Shown one piece after another: positions 17,990 to 21,704 of a DNA stretch of 21,704 bases (its first letter is position 1; each line of letters begins with the position of its first letter). The position numbers and the translations under genes are program-made. Below the pieces are notes generated by a model, which worked only from the letters and a program-made list of their open reading frames with translations, was not told the origin of the DNA and did no database searches. Origin of the DNA: Coptodactyla brooksi (Eukaryota; Arthropoda; Insecta; Coleoptera; Scarabaeidae); NCBI GenBank assembly GCA_033557675.1, contig JAWQRM010000533.1, positions 1 through 21,704 on the forward strand, given 5' to 3'.

Positions 17990-19679
17990 GCGCATTAACA
18001 CAGCCAGAAGAGTATTTTTCCACATTGCCCTTTTCGATTTATAGTACCTGGCTATAAACGGATAAACAATGAATCTAGAAATTAACCGCAAAGCTTCAAA
18101 CTTCATACTCCACTACGGTGTTTAAACCAACCGAACAAAGTGCAAATATCACATAAACTTTCAATTAAAAACAAAATTCAAGGTTTTGTTTTTAATTTTC
18201 TCTAATTTTGAATTTTACTTTACTTTGGCGTTTGGCGTTACCTTGGTACTGTATATGCAATGTAATATACTACTGTATGTGTTGTCATGGACTGTACTAA
18301 TAGCAATGCTGGGGCTTTGAGCTTTTGCAACCTTAATCCGACTGCCCATGAAAAATCTAAATAACTACGGCTTATTTATAAAGATGGATAAGCGGTAACT
18401 CTAACCAATTCACATGATAATTGTTGGCACCTATTAAAAAAAATTTCTAGAAGAATTTATTTCCGTCATTTTTCTTAATAAGTTATAAATGGTTACTTGA
18501 TGCCATGCATCGTTGCTTATAACCTAGCTACTTTCGATGTTATGCGAATTCTTAAATATAAACATTTTAAAAAGTCGCAAATATTAAATTTCTTATTCAT
18601 TGTGAAAAAGATACTCTTCGTTAAGGTCTTACAATTTTTTTAATAAAGAATACATTTTGTATTCTGACTCACGTAAAATGAAGAAAAGAAGTATAATTGA
18701 ACTTAGCATGTTTATTACGTTTCTAAAGATGACAGGTTACTTTTTATGGGGGGTAACGTCTATACAAAAGCAGTAAAACGCAAATAAAATTCAACGGCAA
18801 TTTTGCAGGGTTACGTACTGCGTGAAGGGAAGATTTAAATGAGATCCGGGGAAGAACAACAATAAAATTTCGTCTTCTGAAAATTCTCCCTTATTAGGTC
18901 CACAGGGCAGCTGTAATGAAGTGCTGAAAACGTAATATAAACTTTTCTTATTTCGGGTCGCGAAATGAAATTTTAACACCTAATTTGGAGACGCTATTTG
19001 GTCGCTGAGAAGGTCTGCCGGCTAGAGCGAGCCGAGGAATCATAATTAGTTTTACAAGAGAGAGCCCGGGTGTTCCTTACCGTGGCTTTGTTTTCACAGC
19101 TGACGGAGACGACCGCCCGACGCGAAATTGAGTGGGTGGTGAAAATTTTATACCCGCCGGGCGAATAAACACGGGTTAATACGATGGATAATATCGTTAA
19201 ATTAACGAATTACCGGCAAAGCTCGGAACGATAAATTACTCGCGCGAGCGGATTACACCACCATCGTTCAAACATTAAATTGATGTAACACAAATAATTA
19301 ACTTGGATGCTTTGTAATTTCTGCTGAAAGTTCGGCGCCCCCAAAACATCCGAATTCCCAAAAGTAAAATACGTTATATACCAGCCATAAACGCTTTTTA
19401 CTTTTACGCTTATTTGTTTTGAATTTATAAAGCTAACGCGCAACAAAGTTTTTAAGGTAATTGCAGTTTATTGCATCAATTTTTAATTCTGTAACAGTTT
19501 TTGTTACATTATTAAAACTATACTTCATTAAAATATTAAACTGTATCTTAATTGCATAAGAAATTTTCACTTGGAAATAATTTATTAACCACGGTTTGTG
19601 ATCAATCGTTTCCAAGAGCAATTTATACAGCTCATTATGAGTGAAAATTGAGATTTGTGTTGATACTATATGATTGTTA
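17990..19679. other. No gene recognised; CpG-richer island at 18780-19260
   Basis: A perfect 14-bp stem pairs 18163-18176 with 18184-18197 around a 7-base loop. From ~18780 to 19260, and most clearly 19000-19260, the DNA is more complex and CpG-bearing, with words such as GCCGGCTAG, CCCGCCGGGCG and CTCGCGCGAGCGG and several TAAT/ATTA cores. No long open frame covers it. It resembles conserved regulatory DNA of insects rather than repeat. The rest is AT-rich. Confidence 0.35.
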
Positions 19680-19753
19680 CTAGAACTAACAAACAATACT
19701 AATGTTTCAAAACTCAACATGTGCTTCGGTTTATCGAATAAACCGTCTTCGGT
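19680..19753 (-). repeat. Left inverted arm of PLE remnant 2
   Basis: Its reverse complement matches 20117-20201 closely: GAAGACGGTTTATTCGATAA, then GTTGAGTTTTGAAACATTAG, then TTGTTAGTTCTAG, with one ~11-base indel. It contains a hammerhead-like motif on the minus strand (19752-19716) with CCGAAGA in place of CTGAAGA and GAAG in place of GAAA. Its stem II (GGTTTAT/ATAAACC, loop TCG) is perfect. Confidence 0.85.
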
Positions 19754-19785
19754 TAGGTAATGCAAAAGATAAAATAGATATAATA

Positions 19786-19914
19786 GACAAAACGGGAATT
19801 TATAAAATAAGTTGCACCAATTGGGATAGCTTACGTAGGTCTCTCGAAATTAGGTATAAACAGCACTTAAATCATTTTAAAAATTATAAACCAGATAAAT
19901 CCAATGTAAAATAG
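19786..19914 (+). pseudogene. PLE GIY-YIG endonuclease fragment
   Basis: The frame reads DKTGIYKISCTNWDS then LRRSLEIRYKQHLNHF. In PLE endonucleases the order is DKSGIYKI-C--C---YIGQTGRSL--RY-EH. Here the GIY motif with its Tyr, the first Cys, and the R-x-x-x-H block are intact. The segment that should hold YIG and the following Thr is missing, as if a short in-frame deletion joined WDS to LRRSL. The second Cys is Trp. The open frame extends upstream into the inverted arm (to 19702), but that part is not protein of the family. A nuclease lacking YIG would be inactive. Confidence 0.78.
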
Positions 19915-20116
19915 AATTGATTAAACATAGAAATTTTTAAAAACAAAAATAAAACATTTAATAACGGCCCTGCTCCTATACCTGCCTCGATCCATTTTGA
20001 CGTGATCGGTAGAAGGACAAGGTAATTAAAATCTAATTATAAGTAAATGGACCCATTAAAAGTAATTAGGGTAAGTACATAAGTCTTGTTTTTCATTTTA
20101 GTTGTTCATTCTATCT

Positions 20117-20201
20117 CCTGAAGACGGTTTATTCGATACACCGAAACATATGTTGAGTTTTAAAACATTAGTATTGTGGTTGAGGTATTTGTTAGTTCTA
20201 G
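20117..20201 (+). repeat. Right arm of PLE remnant 2 with hammerhead-like motif
   Basis: It contains CTGAAGA (20118-20124), one spacer base, a GGT...ACC stem, GAAA (20143-20146) and the self-complementary ACATATGT followed by T, giving a 4-bp stem III. It lies downstream of the GIY-YIG fragment on the same strand, as in PLE remnant 1, and is the mate of 19680-19753. Confidence 0.75.
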
Positions 20202-20895
20202 CGTCTACGAGACCACAGATCTCCGTGTCTTCTAATATATGATTGTTGTGATATAATTTATTTAGTTCATTGTCTTTATGTTATATTATCTGCCAATCCA
20301 ACTGTAATTATTGTTTAGAGATAACCTAGCTAGTGCTAGTTGCTATGTTAGCTAGTGCCTAATTACAGGAAATATTTTCCAGAACTTTTTCAAGTATTTT
20401 CTGTTCTGTATCCTTTTCTTTCCAATTGGCAGGGAGGCAACCCTTATACCAAGAAAACTTTGGTAAATCCCGGTATATGTCAGTTTATTGATTCCAAGAC
20501 AGACATACTCCGATGGCAAAAAAGTTGTGGGATCACGTCAAACACTTGAGCCTAGAAAATTTGTAAATGAGAAATTTTAACCAGAATACTTTGAGAAGCA
20601 TAGTACGCGTCACGCAAAACTCGGCATAGGGAGGGTGAAAAAATTGGCAGCAGAGTACTCGCGACCAGCAGGTAGCTGTCCGTTCGTTCGCCAGGTAGCG
20701 CCATACAGTCTAGGCATTTATATGGCATTTAAAAAAATCAAGGGTGAATAAAACTGTTTTCTTTTAATTTTGTTAGTATGTTTGTCGCTGATTGCGTAAA
20801 AACCAAATCTAATTTTATAAAAGGAAACTAAAAAAATATTCTAAAATAAAATAAATTCTTAAAGACCTGTCTGAACGCAAAACAAAGCAATAAAA
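20202..20895. other. No gene recognised
   Basis: A 64-codon frame at 20355-20549 matches nothing I know. About 20600-20720 is less AT-rich. The start of the next transposase remnant's 3' flank must lie here, but I cannot identify its terminal repeat. Confidence 0.4.
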
Positions 20896-21140
20896 TTACA
20901 AATGCTGCTCAAATAGGCCTCCCTGAGCAGATAAACACTACTCCAACCAATCGTAAAAACTGCTTTTAACAATAGAAAGCATTTCAGGTGTGATTCCGAT
21001 ATCTGCTTCGGTAATTTTAGCTCCCAGGTCCACCAACTTTTTCTCTCGCTCATGACTATAAATGATCTGCTTAAGAAACTCTCACAAGAAAAAGTCATTT
21101 GGGGACAAATCTGGAGATCTCGCTGGCCAAATTTAGGCAA
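20896..21140 (-). pseudogene. IS630/Tc1-type DDE transposase C-terminus, decayed
   Basis: On the minus strand one phase gives WPARSPDLSPNDFFL, a stop in place of the usual Trp, then EFLKQIIYSHERE. After a frameshift it gives KLVDLGAKITEADIGITPEM and LSIVKSSFYDWLE, a stop, and CLSAQGGLFEQHL with a terminal TAA at 20898-20896. The order WPxRSPDLxPxDFFLWG - xLK - ITPEMLxxVxxSFxxRLExC - GGxxEHLL is that of the transposases often paired with a DUF4817 helix-turn-helix in insects. The last catalytic Asp (NDFFL) is kept. Its N-terminal part is replaced by a piggyBac fragment. A 135-codon frame across 20859-21266 is an out-of-phase reading of this segment and should not be taken as a protein. Confidence 0.68.
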
Positions 21141-21430
21141 TTGTTTATTTCTACGAATGGTTTCAACAAGAATAGTTCTTGGAAGTAGTTTTGTTGCCAG
21201 CAAAACACTCGTAAACAGATTGTCTGTTGTAATATTCCTTCTGCACCCTGTGAGTGGTTCCATCAACTTGAGAACAACGAAGACCTAAGTAGTATCGAAC
21301 CCTCTCTTCTTTCTTTCCTTCACAGATAGGGAAATCTGTTTATTACATACTTGCGATTGACATGAGATGTTAGTCAGAATTTTATTTTAAATTTATCTGG
21401 TTTGAATTGTGGGTATGGAACCTTTGATAT
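21141..21430 (-). pseudogene. piggyBac transposase central fragment, decayed
   Basis: On the minus strand, one phase gives FKPDKFKIKF, a stop, LTSHVNRKYVINRFPYL, then RKERRE. Another gives LMEPLTGCRRNITTDNLFTS then LATKLLPRTILVETIRRNK. This matches piggyBac: PSKPDKFGIKFW---DV--KYLLNGFPYLGKDE, then VMxLxEPLxGxxRNITTDNFFTS, then LVGTIRxNKRExP. The first catalytic Asp position (xDV) is His here; the second (TTDN) is intact. It is a different sublineage from the copy at 8334 (FPYL type rather than AQIY type). It ends abruptly at NKQ/LP against the DDE C-terminus and begins next to PLE-type repeat at ~21437. Confidence 0.75.
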
Positions 21431-21436
21431 TGTAAC

Positions 21437-21704
21437 AAGCTAATCACTGGTTACTACTTCGCCAAAACAATAATAAATTGCTCGATGCGCATTTCGTCGA
21501 CAAAGTTGACATTGTCAAGAGCCACCAGGAAATAAATTGGTTTTTCCTGATGGCCCTTATTTTCTGGTGGCTCTTGACAAAGTTTAGCAACGTTAACGAC
21601 AAAGCATTTGTCGCTAATACTTCTGAAGATGCCGACTTGGTCAGCGAAACGTGCGTCAAACAAAAAAACTTTTCGGTTTTGGTGTAGTAGTGACAATTGA
21701 TTAA
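21437..21704. repeat. Folded-back PLE-type repeat
   Basis: Two related arms face each other: 21437-21535 on the plus strand and 21704-21557 on the minus. Both carry an ACTACTNCNCCAAAAC start, then a GACGCAC/ATGCGCATTTCG block and a GACAAAG/TTGTC block. A hammerhead-like motif lies at 21623-21657 (plus): CTGAAGA, spacer, GC(C)GAC/GTC(A)GC stem with TTG loop, GAAA, ACG..CGTC. The window ends inside or at the edge of this repeat. Confidence 0.75.
21512..21580. repeat. 24-bp hairpin at the centre of the folded-back repeat
   Basis: 21512-21535 pairs with 21557-21580 with a single G-T or G/A difference (CCAGGAAATAA against CCAGAAAATAA), around a 21-base loop. Being much better matched than the outer arms, it is the youngest or best-conserved part of the fold. 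Confidence 0.92.

Noticed and set aside
20859..21266. A 135-codon minus-strand open frame as a gene
   Set aside because: Its first third is piggyBac, but the rest is an out-of-phase reading of a DDE transposase whose real phases contain stops and a frameshift. It is a chance frame.
21444..21696. Three overlapping open frames on both strands at the window's end
   Set aside because: They arise from the palindromic structure of the repeat; mirror-image translation explains them without a gene.
1..21704. CRISPR array, bacterial operon or prophage
   Set aside because: No regularly spaced direct repeats, no long bacterial-type genes and no Shine-Dalgarno-led frames; every recognised protein is an animal transposon family.

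Overview
This window looks like AT-rich nuclear DNA of an arthropod, most likely an insect. No complete host gene, rRNA, tRNA or bacterial-type operon can be supported. What can be read is a graveyard of decayed transposable elements: mariner, a second IS630/Tc1-type DDE family, piggyBac, hAT and Penelope-like retroelements (PLEs). All are broken by stops, frameshifts and deletions. Between them lie unannotated AT-rich stretches and a few CpG-richer, more complex islands that could be conserved regulatory DNA. The insect assignment is an inference from this mix of families and the base composition.

Layout from left to right. Positions 1-1560 have no gene but hold a 27-base palindrome at 913-939. 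About 1566-2100 is a weakly supported transposon-like stretch. 2400-3616 is a PLE remnant: a damaged GIY-YIG endonuclease region between ~100-base inverted arms, with hammerhead-like motifs. 3617-7565 is mostly unassigned, with a possible conserved island at 6130-6570. 7567-8219 (minus) is the 3' end of a ZBED5/SCAND3-like hAT element. 8334-9386 is a piggyBac deletion derivative with recognisable termini and a PLE fragment inside it. A candidate host-type exon with a membrane anchor lies at 10124-10255. 10949-12261 is an IS630/Tc1-type transposase gene split by a mariner copy at 11180-12090. 13445-14012 (minus) is the 5' half of a second mariner, joined at 13444 to PLE-type repeat sequence. 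15880-17891 is an imperfect inverted repeat of about 2 kb; its left arm carries a ~350-base insert that may encode a DUF4817-like helix-turn-helix. 18000-19450 is unassigned apart from a CpG-richer island. 19680-20201 is a second PLE remnant with the same inverted-arm plan. 20896-21430 (minus) is a chimera of a DDE transposase C-terminus and a piggyBac fragment. 21437-21704 is a folded-back PLE-type repeat with a 24-bp hairpin.

The strongest unifying signal is a small RNA-like motif found nine times, on both strands: CUGANGA, a short hairpin, GAAA, then a tiny self-complementary stem ending in U-H. This is the core arrangement of the hammerhead ribozymes known from PLEs. The stem III sequences differ between copies, but self-complementarity is kept, which suggests several PLE subfamilies seeded this locus. 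Several copies sit at the seams of other broken transposons.
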